Below are positions 45,027 to 54,400 of a stretch of DNA of 56,133 bases, in pieces. This DNA is from Verrucomicrobiota bacterium (GTDB lineage: Bacteria > Verrucomicrobiota > Verrucomicrobiia > Opitutales > Opitutaceae): the NCBI GenBank assembly GCA_018239845.1, contig JAFEGO010000099.1, forward strand, positions 1-56,133, in the 5' to 3' direction. The first letter of the stretch is position 1, and each line of letters begins with the position of its first letter. The translations under genes were made by a program, and so were the position numbers. The notes beneath the pieces are model-generated. The model did no database searches and was not told the origin of the DNA. It saw only the letters and a program-made list of their open reading frames with translations.

Positions 45027-45338
45027 ATGTCTGAAAGCACAAAACTCGATTGGACTAATGGCGGCGAGAACATCCTTGCCGCAGAAAAACTGGCTGCGGT
45101 GCGAGAGCATCTAAGCAAGGTCGGAAATATTGCGGTCGCGCACTGGCATTATTGCGGAGCCCGTGCGCCGACACCTCTTGCCTTCGATGACTTTGACCTC
45201 TTCGAAGAATATTTAAAAAGAGATGTACGCCCCGGAGATGCGATCGACGTCTACTCTTTTCCACATGGGTCGAAGACGATCGCCATCGGCAAGTTTCCCG
45301 ACAGCGAGGGACGAGTACCAATTGGCGGAGCTTACTGA
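45027..45338 (+). CDS. Small hypothetical protein, low GC
   Basis: A 103-residue cytoplasmic-looking acidic protein. It contains LAAEKLAAVREHLSK, an aromatic AHWHYCGARAPTPLAFDDFDLFEEYL stretch and a C-terminal DAIDVYSFPHGSKTIAIGKFPDSEGRVPIGGAY. No family is recognised; the size and acidity recall stand-alone immunity-type proteins, but there is no toxin gene. The codon use and base composition are much less GC-biased than in the flanking genes, suggesting recent arrival. It lies in the 64-bp wake of the peptidase gene and converges with the MFS transporter. Confidence 0.6.
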   Translation: MSESTKLDWTNGGENILAAEKLAAVREHLSKVGNIAVAHWHYCGARAPTPLAFDDFDLFEEYLKRDVRPGDAIDVYSFPHGSKTIAIGKFPDSEGRVPIGGAY

Positions 45339-45354
45339 AGAAACCGAAAGATGC

Positions 45355-46632
45355 TCAGGCTGCTGCTAACGCCGCCTTCCTTCCCCGCCCGATCGGCAGC
45401 ACGCCCACGGCTGCGATCAGGCACAGCGCGCCGGCGCTCGTGAACGCGAGGGCGTAGCTGCCTGAGATCGTGCGCAGCGCGCCGGCCATGTAGGCGGCGA
45501 AGGCCGCGCCGAGCTGGTGCATCGCCACCACCCAGCCGAAGACGATGCTCGCCTTCTCGCGGCCGAAGACCTCGCCGCAGAGCCGTACCGTCGGCGGCAC
45601 CGTCGCGATCCAGTCCAGGCCGTAAAACACCGCGAAGATCAGCAGCCACGTCGAGGGGCCGACCAGCGCCGACGGCAGGAAGAGCAGCGACAACCCGCGC
45701 AGCCCGTAGTAACCGAAGAGCAGATACCGGCAGTTGTAGCGGTCGGACAGCCAGCCCGACGCGGTCGTCCCCGCGAGGTCGAAGATCCCCATCAGCGCCA
45801 GCAGGCCCGCCGACTTCACCTCGGGGATGCCGCAGTCAATCGCCGCCGACACGAGGTGCGTGCCGATGAGTCCGTTCGTGCTCGCGCCGCAGACAAAAAA
45901 CGAACCCGCCAGCAGCCAGAAATCGCGTACCTTCACCGCCTCGCCCAGCACGGTCAGCGCCCGGCGCGCCGGATTCACATCCGTCGTGGATGGCGCCTGC
46001 ACCTTGTCGGGCGCACCGATCTCGCCATACGGCCGCACGCCGGCCTCCGCCGGCTGGTCCCGCATGAAAAGCCAGATCACCGGCAGCGCCAGCGCCGAGG
46101 CCACCGCCACGATCATCGGCGCGCTACGCCAACCGTCGCGCGTCACCGCCGCCGCAAACGAGGGCAAAAAGATCAGCTGGCCCGTCGCCGCGCTCGCCGT
46201 GAGCAGGCCCATCACGAGCCCGCGCCGTTCGGTGAACCAGCGGTTGGCCACCGCCGCTCCGAGCACCGTCGCCGCCATGCCCGAGCCCACGCCGACCACC
46301 ACGCCCCACAGCAAGATGAACTGCCAGTAGTGCGTCGCCTGCGTCGACAGTCCGTAGCCGGTGCCGATCAGCGCCATCGCCAGCAGCATCGTGCGCCGCA
46401 AGCCGAGGCTTTGGTAAAGTGCCGCCGCGAAGGGCCCCACGAGTCCATAGAGAAAAATGTTCACCGAGACGATCGACGACACCTTGGCCCGGCTCCACTG
46501 AAACTCGTTGCCGATCGGCTGGAGCATCACGCTGGGCGCCGCGCGCGCACCCGCCGCCGCGAGCAAAGTCACAAACGTGACGCCCGCCACGATCCACGCG
46601 TAGTGCAGTTTCCCCGAAGATTTTGAACTCAT
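45355..46632 (-). CDS. MFS transporter, OFA (oxalate/formate antiporter)-like
   Basis: A 425-residue transporter with 12 predicted membrane segments. FGLVGPF-type wording (here LYGLVGPFAAALYQ), GLGRRTMLLAMALIGTGYG-like loops (LGLRRTMLL) and VANRWFTERRGLVMGLLTAS, plus the central RDQPAEAGVRPYGE loop, resemble the OxlT/OFA group of monocarboxylate and related transporters. The ATG at 46632 fits the usual short cytoplasmic N-terminus. The substrate is unknown. A small carboxylate or sugar acid would fit the catabolic genes nearby, but no linkage is shown. Confidence 0.88.
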   Translation of the reverse strand: MSSKSSGKLHYAWIVAGVTFVTLLAAAGARAAPSVMLQPIGNEFQWSRAKVSSIVSVNIFLYGLVGPFAAALYQSLGLRRTMLLAMALIGTGYGLSTQATHYWQFILLWGVVVGVGSGMAATVLGAAVANRWFTERRGLVMGLLTASAATGQLIFLPSFAAAVTRDGWRSAPMIVAVASALALPVIWLFMRDQPAEAGVRPYGEIGAPDKVQAPSTTDVNPARRALTVLGEAVKVRDFWLLAGSFFVCGASTNGLIGTHLVSAAIDCGIPEVKSAGLLALMGIFDLAGTTASGWLSDRYNCRYLLFGYYGLRGLSLLFLPSALVGPSTWLLIFAVFYGLDWIATVPPTVRLCGEVFGREKASIVFGWVVAMHQLGAAFAAYMAGALRTISGSYALAFTSAGALCLIAAVGVLPIGRGRKAALAAA

Positions 46633-46754
46633 GTGCTGGAGCCGCCACCATGGCCGACTCCCCGCCCCGCGCAAGTCACCCGCCGCTGTCCCGCCCCACA
46701 ACCGCATCCACTGTATTCTCGCCCCGTTTCGAAAAACCCTGCATCGCTACCTCC

Positions 46755-47303
46755 ATGTCCGCCCACCCCACCGCCCGCCCCACGCCCGGTTTCCTCACGC
46801 TCTCCACCGCCCGTGAAGTCGGCATCCTCCTCGCACTTTCGCTGCTCTTTCCATTCCTGATCCACCTGATCCCCGTGCCCGAAGATGCGCGCCTGGGTCA
46901 GCGCCTGCTCCCGATATTCTACGCCCCGCTCCTCGGCGTTCTTTGGGGCCGTTCACGCTCCGCCGCCGTCGTCGCGGTCCTCGCGCCGTGGCTCAACTGG
47001 CTTCTGACCCAACACCCTTCGCCCCCGAGCGCCACGCTCATGAGCGTCGAACTGCTCGCGTTCACCTTCACCGTCGCCACGCTCCGCGCCCGCGTCGGCC
47101 TACGCTGGTGGATCTCACTCCCCGCCTATGTCATCGGCCGCGCCGCCACGATCATCCTCGCCGCGCTCATCCCCGCTCTGATCCACCAGCGCTCCCTCCT
47201 CGACTGGGCCGCCACCTCCACCGTGCAAGCGTTCCCCGGTCTCGCCGTCCTCGTCCTCCTTACGCTCCTCGTCCAGCGCTTTTACCCGCCAACCCCGGCT
47301 TAA
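46755..47303 (+). CDS. Membrane protein of ECF-transporter S-component style
   Basis: A 182-residue protein with about five or six membrane segments starting at residue 25 (VGILLALSLLFPFLIHLIPV). Its small size, the GVLWGR and LPAYVIGRAATIILAAL stretches and the lack of soluble domains resemble substrate-binding S components of ECF transporters, though the signature is not strong. No ECF ATPases are nearby; in group II ECF systems these are encoded elsewhere. It lies between two convergent or divergent transporters and is transcribed alone. Confidence 0.6.
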   Translation: MSAHPTARPTPGFLTLSTAREVGILLALSLLFPFLIHLIPVPEDARLGQRLLPIFYAPLLGVLWGRSRSAAVVAVLAPWLNWLLTQHPSPPSATLMSVELLAFTFTVATLRARVGLRWWISLPAYVIGRAATIILAALIPALIHQRSLLDWAATSTVQAFPGLAVLVLLTLLVQRFYPPTPA

Positions 47304-47330
47304 GCTGGATCGAGGTTGGATTCGCGCTCG

Positions 47331-48539
47331 TTAGCGTGATTCGCGGGTCAAAAACTTCAGCCCCACCCAGCCCGCGATTGCGCACCCCGCGATCGTCAGC
47401 GTCATGGGTCCCGCCGTGCCGTCGTGCCGCCAGCCCACGAGCGCACCCGCCGTGCAGCCGACGACATACTGCGACGCCCCCAGCACCGCAGACGCGCTGC
47501 CGGCCGATTTCGCATGCGGCTCCATCGCGAGCGCCGCGACATTCGGGAAAATCGACCCTACCGCCCCCAGCGTCACGAAGAGCAGCACCATCAGTGCGGG
47601 CAACCCGCCCCAGCCGGTCGCGCCCGCCACCGCCAGCGCCACCACTGTCACCGCCAGTAAGCCGTACGCGGCATTGAGCAGGGTCCGCAGCGAGTAGTGG
47701 TGCAGCAGCTTCCGGTTGAGCTGCGACGCCCCGATGATCGCCAGCGAGTTGAGTCCGAAGACGAAACCAAATTTCTGCGGCGACACCCCGTAATAGCCGG
47801 TGAAGACCGCCGACGCGCCCGTGATGTACGAAAACAGCACGCCCGACGCACACGCCGCCGCGATGGTGTAGCCCGCAAAGACCCGGTGCGTGAGCATCCG
47901 CCCGTAGCCGGTCAGCACCGCGCCCAGCCCGCCATGCGCGCGCCGGTCCGGCGGCAACGACTCCGGCAACGCAAACACCACGAGCGCCGCCACCAGCAGG
48001 CCGAAGCCCGTCAGCAGGCCAAAAATCCCGCGCCACCCGGTGAGCAACAGCATCTGCCCGCCGATAAGCGGCGCGAGGATCGGCGCCGCACCCATCACCA
48101 GCATCAGCTGCGCAAACAGGTGCGCCGCATCGCGCACCTCAAACCAGTCGCGCACCACCGCCCGCGCCACGACAAGGCCTGCCCCGCCGCCCAGCGCCAT
48201 CACCACACGCCACCCCAGCAGCGCGCCGATGCTGTGCGCCAGCGCACAGCCCACCGCCGCCAGCGCGAAGATCAGCGCGCCCGCGATCAGCGGACCTCGC
48301 CGCCCCACGCGGTCCGACAGCGGACCGTAAAACGCCTGCGCCGCCGCCATGCCGAGCAGGAAGGCCGGCACGGTGAACTCCACCTCGCCAATCTCTACGC
48401 CCAGCTCGCGCGCGATCGCCGGAAAGGCCGGCAGGTACATGTCGATGGCCGCCGGCGCAAAGGCCGTCAGCGCACCGAGCAGCAGCACCAGCCGCGCCCG
48501 AGGGAGCGGCAGGGCCGGACGAGTTGCACCCGTCGTCAC
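47331..48539 (-). CDS. Bcr/CflA-type MFS drug-resistance transporter
   Basis: A 402-residue protein with 12 membrane segments. Its family signatures are FAPAAIDMYLPAFPAIARELG at the N-terminus, GMAAAQAFYGPLSDRVGRRGPL (motif A) and RAVVRDWFEVRDAAHLFAQLMLVMGAAPILAPLIGG. It is expected to export small toxic compounds with protons. Start is GTG at 48539, overlapping the stop of the DoxX gene (GTGA), so translation is coupled. Confidence 0.92.
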   Translation of the reverse strand: MTTGATRPALPLPRARLVLLLGALTAFAPAAIDMYLPAFPAIARELGVEIGEVEFTVPAFLLGMAAAQAFYGPLSDRVGRRGPLIAGALIFALAAVGCALAHSIGALLGWRVVMALGGGAGLVVARAVVRDWFEVRDAAHLFAQLMLVMGAAPILAPLIGGQMLLLTGWRGIFGLLTGFGLLVAALVVFALPESLPPDRRAHGGLGAVLTGYGRMLTHRVFAGYTIAAACASGVLFSYITGASAVFTGYYGVSPQKFGFVFGLNSLAIIGASQLNRKLLHHYSLRTLLNAAYGLLAVTVVALAVAGATGWGGLPALMVLLFVTLGAVGSIFPNVAALAMEPHAKSAGSASAVLGASQYVVGCTAGALVGWRHDGTAGPMTLTIAGCAIAGWVGLKFLTRESR

Positions 48540-48967
48540 TTCTTGCTGCCGCCTGCGCTCGGCAGGTTGCGATCCAGCGCGAAGCTGCCGCCACCCGCGA
48601 AGAAGATCGTCACGTAGCTCGCGAGGTAAATGAAGGCCAGTTCACCCGAGCCCGCGCCGGACAGCGAGTGCTGGTGCGCGATAAAAAACGCCACGCCCAT
48701 GTTGATCGCGAGCGCCAGCGCGGCGAAACGCGTCCACAAGCCCAGCACCAGCAACGCCGAGGCGACCACCTCCGCAAACACCACCAACGCGAGGCTCGGC
48801 GTCGCACCGATGCCGATGGGATTGCCGAACTTTTCCGCGTAGGCGCTGAAGTGCGTGAGCTTATCCCAACCGTGGTTGAGCAGCATCGTGAGCCCCAGCC
48901 AGAGGCGGAGGACGAGCAGCGCGAAATCAGTGCTTTGGGGGATGAAGTTTAATTGGAGGAATTTCAT
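48536..48967 (-). CDS. DoxX family membrane protein
   Basis: A 143-residue protein with four membrane segments. The DoxX signature is VLRLWLGLTMLLNHGWDKL near the N-terminus, then FAEVVASALLVLGLWTRFAALALAINMGVAF and HQHSLSGAGSGELAFIYLASYVTIFFAG. Members have been linked to quinone or thiosulfate metabolism and to stress response, though the role is uncertain. It lies between menE and the MFS gene, and its stop overlaps the MFS start. Confidence 0.9.
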   Translation of the reverse strand: MKFLQLNFIPQSTDFALLVLRLWLGLTMLLNHGWDKLTHFSAYAEKFGNPIGIGATPSLALVVFAEVVASALLVLGLWTRFAALALAINMGVAFFIAHQHSLSGAGSGELAFIYLASYVTIFFAGGGSFALDRNLPSAGGSKK

Positions 48968-48984
48968 GGGTGTGTGTGGGGGGC

Positions 48985-50130
48985 TTAAAATGTTTGTGCG
49001 TCCGGGCCCGCCTGTCGAGCCGCCTCCCGCAATAACGCACGGTTCACCTTCCCGTGCTCATTGCGCGGCCAAGCCGCCATCGCGAGGTATTGCTTCGGCC
49101 GCGCCGCTGCCGGTAAACTCATCAACTGCGCGTCCACGCGCTCTCCGTCAAATGAGTGACCTGCCGGATAACAAGCCACCACGCGCTCGCCCCACTCTGC
49201 GTCGGGCACACCGATCACCGCCACATCCGCAAACGCTCCCGTCGCGCGCAGCGCCGTCTCGACCTCCGCGGGATTAACCTTTTCGCCCCCCGTGATGATC
49301 AGCGCATCGCGCCGCCCAAGGATTTGCCAATGACCGCGCGCATTGCACCGCGCCAGGTCCTCCGTCACAAAAATCCGCCGCGCGTCCCGCGCCGGATAAT
49401 AGCCGCGAAACACCGATTCGCCCTCGATCCGCACCGTTCCCTCTGCCGTCAGCGCCAGTCGCGCGTGCGGTAGCGCACTCCCACTGTCGCGCGCACCATT
49501 GAGAAATTCCTCCGGCCGCAACGCCGTCACCATCGCCGCCGTCTCCGTCATGCCGTAGCTCAGTGACACGCGCAGTTCCGCCCGCGCCGCCGCCTCCGCC
49601 AGCTCCGGCCACACCGGCCCACCCCCGACAAAAATCACCTTAAACCTCCGCAGCCACTTCGCGGCTTCCGCCTGCGTCAGCAACCGCTGCAGCTGCGTCG
49701 GCACGAGCGAAATCACCCAGTCATCGCCCTCCCGTAGCGCAGGCGTCCCGCCTGCTTCGAGCCGCTTCCAATCCCACGCCACATGCAAGCCACCCGTCGC
49801 GGCGCAACGGACCCGCGACATGAACCCGCTCACGTGGTACGCGGGCAACACATCGACTGCATTGACGCGCTCGATCCCAAAGTGCGCGCAAAATCCCTGC
49901 ACTGCCGCGCCCAGCGTGCGCTCATCGTGCCGCGCAAACTTCAGCGCCCCGCTCGTCCCGCCGCTCGCGATCATCAGCCAGCCATCGTCGCTCTTCTCGC
50001 CCCCACCCTGTCCCGCCACGCGCGCCCACTCCTCCGCCCCGCGTTTCGGGTCCCAGAGGAAAAATTCGCCGTCGCGCTCGATCGCACAGCCGGTGGCGCG
50101 GACCAGTGCGATCAGCTCAGCGCGTTCCAC
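48985..50130 (-). CDS. menE: o-Succinylbenzoate-CoA ligase (AMP-dependent)
   Basis: A 381-residue adenylate-forming enzyme of menaquinone synthesis, activating o-succinylbenzoate to its CoA ester. The ATP loop is LMIASGGTSGALKF. YGMTETAAMVT and a C-terminal DALIITGGEKVNPAEVE with the final lysine in NEHGKVNRALL complete the family set. It is shorter than typical MenE by an N-terminal truncation of the large domain, as in short orthologues. The GTG start overlaps menC by 19 bp. Residues near the loop after CHVAWDWKRL contain EAGGTPALREG, which is encoded by a dispersed repeat (49735-49755). Confidence 0.88.
   Translation of the reverse strand: MERAELIALVRATGCAIERDGEFFLWDPKRGAEEWARVAGQGGGEKSDDGWLMIASGGTSGALKFARHDERTLGAAVQGFCAHFGIERVNAVDVLPAYHVSGFMSRVRCAATGGLHVAWDWKRLEAGGTPALREGDDWVISLVPTQLQRLLTQAEAAKWLRRFKVIFVGGGPVWPELAEAAARAELRVSLSYGMTETAAMVTALRPEEFLNGARDSGSALPHARLALTAEGTVRIEGESVFRGYYPARDARRIFVTEDLARCNARGHWQILGRRDALIITGGEKVNPAEVETALRATGAFADVAVIGVPDAEWGERVVACYPAGHSFDGERVDAQLMSLPAAARPKQYLAMAAWPRNEHGKVNRALLREAARQAGPDAQTF
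49735..49755. repeat. GCAGGCG-family palindrome inside menE
   Basis: These 21 bases match the left arm of the intergenic repeat at 6674-6694 except for one base. Inside the gene they encode AGGTPAL in frame. The position is a loop between conserved blocks, where an insertion would be tolerated. Confidence 0.7.
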
Positions 50131-51134
50131 AAGGCCTCCGGGTTGATGCGCTCCACATCCTGCGCGTACAGAAACGGCCCGGTCGCCGGTCCGTCAAACC
50201 GCGCGTCCTGAAACAGCGGCCACACGCCAAAACCCAGCGCGCGCCGTTCGCCCGGCCACGCGAAGGCCGCCCGCAGCGCCGTCCGCGCCCCCAGCGCTGT
50301 CTCCAGCGCCGAGGAAAACACCACCGTCGCCTTGGCCGCCGCCAGCCGCGCGAGCGCCGCCGGCGGATCGGCGAGCAGCACGTGTTTCACCACAAACACC
50401 CCGCGCCACCCCGCACCCAGCCAGCGCTCGATGTCCTGCTCGCCCACCAGCGATTCGTCCAGGGCCAGCGGCGTCGGAAAATCCTCGGCCAGCCCGCGCA
50501 GCACATCGTCCGCCCCGCGCGTCCCGAAGCACGGCTGCTCCACAAATTCCACCGGCCGCTCCGTACAGCGCGCGAGCCATCGCTCCGCCGTGCGCCGGTC
50601 CCACGCGCCGTTGGCATCGAGCCGCAGCTTCGCGCCGTCCGGCAGCGCCGCGCACAGGTCATCGAGCATCGCCAGTTCATCGCCCGCATCCGCCACGCCG
50701 ACCTTCCACTTAAACATGCGAAAGCCCAGCTCCGCCTTCCCGGCAACGAGTCCCAGCGCCGCGCGGCCGGCCGGCAGCAACGCCGCCACGCCGAGGTGCT
50801 CCGTTTTATTGTTCGCCTCGCGCACCTGAAATTCCGCCCGCGCCACGGCCAGCGCGTGCTTTAAACAGCCCACCTTCTCCGGCACCGCGGCCATCTGCTC
50901 TTCACTCACCTCACTCCCCAGCTCCCGCAGCACCGCCTCCGCCTCGTCCACCGTCTCCGTCCCAAACCACGGGATCGGCGCGGCTTCGCCAAATCCAACC
51001 GCACCTTTTTCATCCTCCAGCCGCACCATCAGCCCTTCGCGCTCCGCCCAGACGCCATGCGCCGTGCGCACCGCCGCGCGAAACGGCAGGCGGTATCGGC
51101 GATATTGCAGCAAAAACTTCATTCTCTTCTTCAT
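50112..51134 (-). CDS. menC: o-Succinylbenzoate synthase
   Basis: A 340-residue enolase-superfamily enzyme that dehydrates SHCHC to o-succinylbenzoate in menaquinone synthesis. The KxK pair is in FRMFKWKVG. Metal-binding carboxylates are in [17 protein letters not shown] and LALDES, and the C-terminal lysine in VFVVKHVL. It directly precedes menE, with which it overlaps. The ATG at 51134 has GGAG four bases before it, so it is preferred to the internal ATG at 51122. Other men genes are not in the window. Confidence 0.9.
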   Translation of the reverse strand: MKKRMKFLLQYRRYRLPFRAAVRTAHGVWAEREGLMVRLEDEKGAVGFGEAAPIPWFGTETVDEAEAVLRELGSEVSEEQMAAVPEKVGCLKHALAVARAEFQVREANNKTEHLGVAALLPAGRAALGLVAGKAELGFRMFKWKVGVADAGDELAMLDDLCAALPDGAKLRLDANGAWDRRTAERWLARCTERPVEFVEQPCFGTRGADDVLRGLAEDFPTPLALDESLVGEQDIERWLGAGWRGVFVVKHVLLADPPAALARLAAAKATVVFSSALETALGARTALRAAFAWPGERRALGFGVWPLFQDARFDGPATGPFLYAQDVERINPEALWNALS

Positions 51135-51221
51135 CTACTCCAAACCGCATCCCGGCCGCGCGCAAACCAGACTTTCTGTTTGCACAATCCCGGCCTCCGC
51201 ATATCCCGTTCATGGCAACAC

Positions 51222-52796
51222 ATGACGAAGGTTGCCACTCCCACCGCCAGCGCCGACGCTGAGTTTTATCTGCCGGCCGGCCCGTTCTTCCGCCAGAGCC
51301 TGCCCACGGCTCTCACGTTCGACGATGTGTCGCTCGCCACGTTGTACTCGGAGATCCTGCCGAAGGATGCCGACACCTCCACCGCCCTCAGCGATGCCCT
51401 GCGGCTCCAGATCCCGATCATCTCGTCCGACATGGACACCGTCACCGAGTCGCGCATGGCCATCGCCATGGCCCTCAACGGCGGCCTCGGCCTCATCCAC
51501 TACAACATGGCGCCCAAGGACCAGGTGAAGGAGGTCGCCCGCGTGAAGCGTCACATCCACGGCCTCATCCAGGACCCCATCACCGTCACGCCCGGCCAGC
51601 TCATCGGCGAGGTCCTCGCCATGATCGAGGCCAAGCGCTTCACCTTCTCCACCTTCCCCGTCGTCGACGAGCAGGGCCGCCTCGCCGGCCTCCTCTCCGG
51701 CAACGTCGTCAAGGACCGCTACAAGGCCAAGCGCGTCGCCGAGGTCATGACGCCCCGGGCCAGCCTCATCACCGAGAAGGACACCGCCGTCGCCAAGGAC
51801 CCGATCCACGCCGCCGACCTCTTCTTCTCCGCCAACGTCGGCATCAACAAGATGCTCGTGGTCGACGCCGCCGACCGCCTCCGCGGCCTCGTCACCAGCT
51901 CCGACGTCGAAAAGATCACCGCCGAGTCCAAGTCCCGCCGCAAGCCCGCGCGCGACGCCAATTTCCGCCTCGTCGTCGGCGCCGCCCTCTCCCCCGTCCG
52001 CAAGCCCGACGGCTCCCTCGACCGCGACCGCATCCTCGAGCACGTCAGCCACCTCGTGGCTGAGCACGTCGACTGCCTCGCCGTATCCACCGCCCATGGA
52101 CACACCGCCGGCGTCGGCGAGGTGGTGAAACTCATCCGCGGCGCGCATCCCGGCCTCACCCTCGTCGCGGGCAATGTCACCAGCGCCTCCGGCGTGGAGT
52201 TCCTGGCCGACTGCGGCGCCAGCGCCATCAAGATCGGCCAGGGCCCCGGCTCCATCTGCACCACCCGCGTCGTCGCCGGCGTCGGCATCCCGCAGCTCAC
52301 CGCCCTTTACGTCGCCAGCACCGCCGCCCAGGCCAAGGGCGTGCGCCTCATCGCCGACGGCGGCATCACGAAGTCCGGCGACATCGTGAAGGCCCTCACC
52401 CTCTCCGACGCCGTGATCCTCGGCGGTCTCCTCGCCGGCTGCCGCGAGGCCCCCGGCGAGATCATGGAGATCAGCGGCAAGGTCTATAAACAATACCGCG
52501 GCATGGGCTCCCTCTCCGCCATGAAGGACGGCAGCGCCGCCCGCTACGGCCACGACAAGAACGACCGCACCCGCAAGGTCGCCGCCGAGGGCATCGAGGC
52601 CCTCAAGGAAGTCTCCGGTTACGTCGACGATGTGCTGGGCAACTTGATCGGCGGCGTGCAGAGCGGAATGGGCTACCTCGGCGCCGCCACGCTCTCCGAC
52701 CTCCGCCAGAAGGCCCGCTACATCCGCGTGAGCCCCGCCGGCCAGAAGGAAGCCGCCCCGCACGACGTCATCGAAGTCTCCACGCGGAAGAACTGA
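51222..52796 (+). CDS. guaB: Inosine-5'-monophosphate dehydrogenase, divergent
   Basis: A 524-residue enzyme converting IMP to XMP with NAD, the first step toward GMP. It has the N-terminal LTFDDVSL, paired CBS domains (about 118-235) and the catalytic loop [12 protein letters not shown] with C346. The dyad RY is retained in ARYGHDK. Three usual features differ. S289 stands where the NAD-binding Asp is normal (VSTAHGH rather than VDTAHGH). GGLLAG replaces GSLLAG at the IMP-phosphate site. The flap reads [11 protein letters not shown] rather than EGIEGRVPYKG. It may be a divergent orthologue or a specialised paralogue. The gene is divergent from menC. Confidence 0.88.
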   Translation: MTKVATPTASADAEFYLPAGPFFRQSLPTALTFDDVSLATLYSEILPKDADTSTALSDALRLQIPIISSDMDTVTESRMAIAMALNGGLGLIHYNMAPKDQVKEVARVKRHIHGLIQDPITVTPGQLIGEVLAMIEAKRFTFSTFPVVDEQGRLAGLLSGNVVKDRYKAKRVAEVMTPRASLITEKDTAVAKDPIHAADLFFSANVGINKMLVVDAADRLRGLVTSSDVEKITAESKSRRKPARDANFRLVVGAALSPVRKPDGSLDRDRILEHVSHLVAEHVDCLAVSTAHGHTAGVGEVVKLIRGAHPGLTLVAGNVTSASGVEFLADCGASAIKIGQGPGSICTTRVVAGVGIPQLTALYVASTAAQAKGVRLIADGGITKSGDIVKALTLSDAVILGGLLAGCREAPGEIMEISGKVYKQYRGMGSLSAMKDGSAARYGHDKNDRTRKVAAEGIEALKEVSGYVDDVLGNLIGGVQSGMGYLGAATLSDLRQKARYIRVSPAGQKEAAPHDVIEVSTRKN

Positions 52797-52811
52797 TTCC
52801 GTTTCAAGTGT

Positions 52812-52838
52812 GATGCGCGTTGCCCCCCAACGCGCATC
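52812..52838 (+). terminator. Perfect hairpin after guaB
   Basis: The 11-bp arms GATGCGCGTTG (52812-52822) and complement (52828-52838) enclose five C. There is no T-tract, so it may stabilise the 3' end of the guaB message or act with other factors rather than as a classic intrinsic terminator. Confidence 0.55.
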
Positions 52839-52863
52839 CAATGGCACCAATGCCGCCTCCACC

Positions 52864-52898
52864 GGTCATTGGACATTAGTCATTGGTCATTAGTCATT
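52864..52898 (+). repeat. Five tandem heptads before the ribonuclease start
   Basis: Five uninterrupted 7-base units of consensus RGWCATT (alternating GGTCATT and AGTCATT with one GGACATT) end 11 bases before the ATG at 52910. No Shine-Dalgarno sequence lies between. Confidence 0.85.
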
Positions 52899-52909
52899 CC
52901 CCAAAAATC

Positions 52910-54391
52910 ATGGTCCCTCTCCCTCCCGGTTGCCGCCAATGCCGTGCCCAGCTCCAGAAGATTGCCCGCCGCGTGATGACCGAGCGCGGCCTCGCGCCTG
53001 ATTTCCCGCCGGCCGCCCTGACCGAGCTGGCGCAGATCCAGTCGGCCGCCGTCGCCACCGGGCCGCTCGCCCGCGATCTCCGCAACCTCCTCTGGTGCTC
53101 GATCGACAACGACGACTCCCTCGACCTCGACCAGCTCTCCGCCGCCGAGGCCCTGCCCGATGGCACGGTCAAGATCTACGTCGCCATCGCCGATGTCACC
53201 GCCCTCGTAAAAAAGGGCTCCGCCCTCGACGGCCACGCGCGCCAGAACACCACGTCCGTCTACACCGCCGCGCAGATCTTCCCGATGCTGCCGGAGAAGC
53301 TCTCCACCAACCTCACCTCGCTCAATGCCGGCGTGGATCGCGCCGCCGTCGTCTGCGAGATGGTCTTCTCCGCCAAGGCCGCGCTCCTCTCCGCCACGCA
53401 CTACCCGGCCACCGTGCGCAACCAGGCCAAGCTCGCCTACAACAGCGTCGCCGCGTGGCTCGACGGCACCGCCGCCGCCCCCGCCGCCCTTGCGGCCGTG
53501 CCCGGCTTGGACGAAAACATCCGTCTCCAGTACCGCATCGCCAGCCAGCTCGCCGAGCTGCGCCACCAGCGTGGCGCGCTCTCGCTCGAGACGATCCAGG
53601 TCCACGCCGTCTTCCACGACACCGACCTCACCGACCTCGTCGCCGATTCGCCCAACGCCGCGAAGCGCCTCATCGAGGATCTCATGATCGCCGCCAACGG
53701 CGCCACCGCGCGCTTCCTCGCGGCGCGGAATTTCCCCTCGCTGCGCCGCATCGTGCGCACGCCCAAGTACTGGGACCGCATCGTCGAACTCGCTGCCCTG
53801 CATGGCGCGAATCTCCCGAAGGAGCCAGACGGCGTCGCCCTCGAGCAATTCCTCGTCGCCGCCCAGGCCGCGCACCCCGACACCTTCCCCGAGCTCTCCC
53901 TCAGCGTCATCAAGCTCATGGGCGCCGGCGAGTACGTGCTCGAGCTGCCCGGCCAGCCGTCCACCGGCCACTTCGGCCTCGCCGTCCGCGACTATGCGCA
54001 CTCCACCGCGCCCAACCGCCGCTACCCCGACGTCATCACCCAGCGTCTCCTCAAGGCCGCGCTCGCCCACCAGCCGCCGCCCTACTCCAACGACGAGCTC
54101 GCCGTCCTCGCGAAGCAGTGCAGCGAGCAGGAGGACGCCGCCAAGAAGGCCGAGCGCCAGGTGGACAAGTCCGCCGCCGCGTTGCTGCTCTCCGACCGCA
54201 TCGGCTTGAAATTCCCCGCCATCGTCACCGGTGCCTCCGACCAAGGCACGTGGGTCCGCCTCTCGCACCCGCCGGTCGAGGGCAAGTTGGACCAGCCGCT
54301 CCCGGGCCTCCGCGTCGGCGAGCGCCTGACCGTCCAGCTCGTCCGCACCGACGTGGACCGCGGCTTCATCGACTTCGTGCCGGCCAAGTAG
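52910..54391 (+). CDS. RNB-domain (RNase II family) ribonuclease, short form
   Basis: A 493-residue protein whose core is an RNB catalytic domain without recognisable OB-fold cold-shock domains at the N-terminus. The acidic motif, usually DxxxxxDxDD, reads D66-NDDSL-D72-L-D74-Q75, so the last aspartate is Gln; I believe this SIDNDDSxDLDQL form typifies a short RNB subfamily. APNRRYPDVITQRLL carries the conserved RYxD. A C-terminal S1-like part (IVTGASDQGTWVRLSHPPVEG) ends the protein. It likely degrades or trims RNA 3' ends. ATG 52910 follows the heptad array. Confidence 0.88.
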   Translation: MVPLPPGCRQCRAQLQKIARRVMTERGLAPDFPPAALTELAQIQSAAVATGPLARDLRNLLWCSIDNDDSLDLDQLSAAEALPDGTVKIYVAIADVTALVKKGSALDGHARQNTTSVYTAAQIFPMLPEKLSTNLTSLNAGVDRAAVVCEMVFSAKAALLSATHYPATVRNQAKLAYNSVAAWLDGTAAAPAALAAVPGLDENIRLQYRIASQLAELRHQRGALSLETIQVHAVFHDTDLTDLVADSPNAAKRLIEDLMIAANGATARFLAARNFPSLRRIVRTPKYWDRIVELAALHGANLPKEPDGVALEQFLVAAQAAHPDTFPELSLSVIKLMGAGEYVLELPGQPSTGHFGLAVRDYAHSTAPNRRYPDVITQRLLKAALAHQPPPYSNDELAVLAKQCSEQEDAAKKAERQVDKSAAALLLSDRIGLKFPAIVTGASDQGTWVRLSHPPVEGKLDQPLPGLRVGERLTVQLVRTDVDRGFIDFVPAK

Positions 54392-54400
54392 CGCAGGTTT

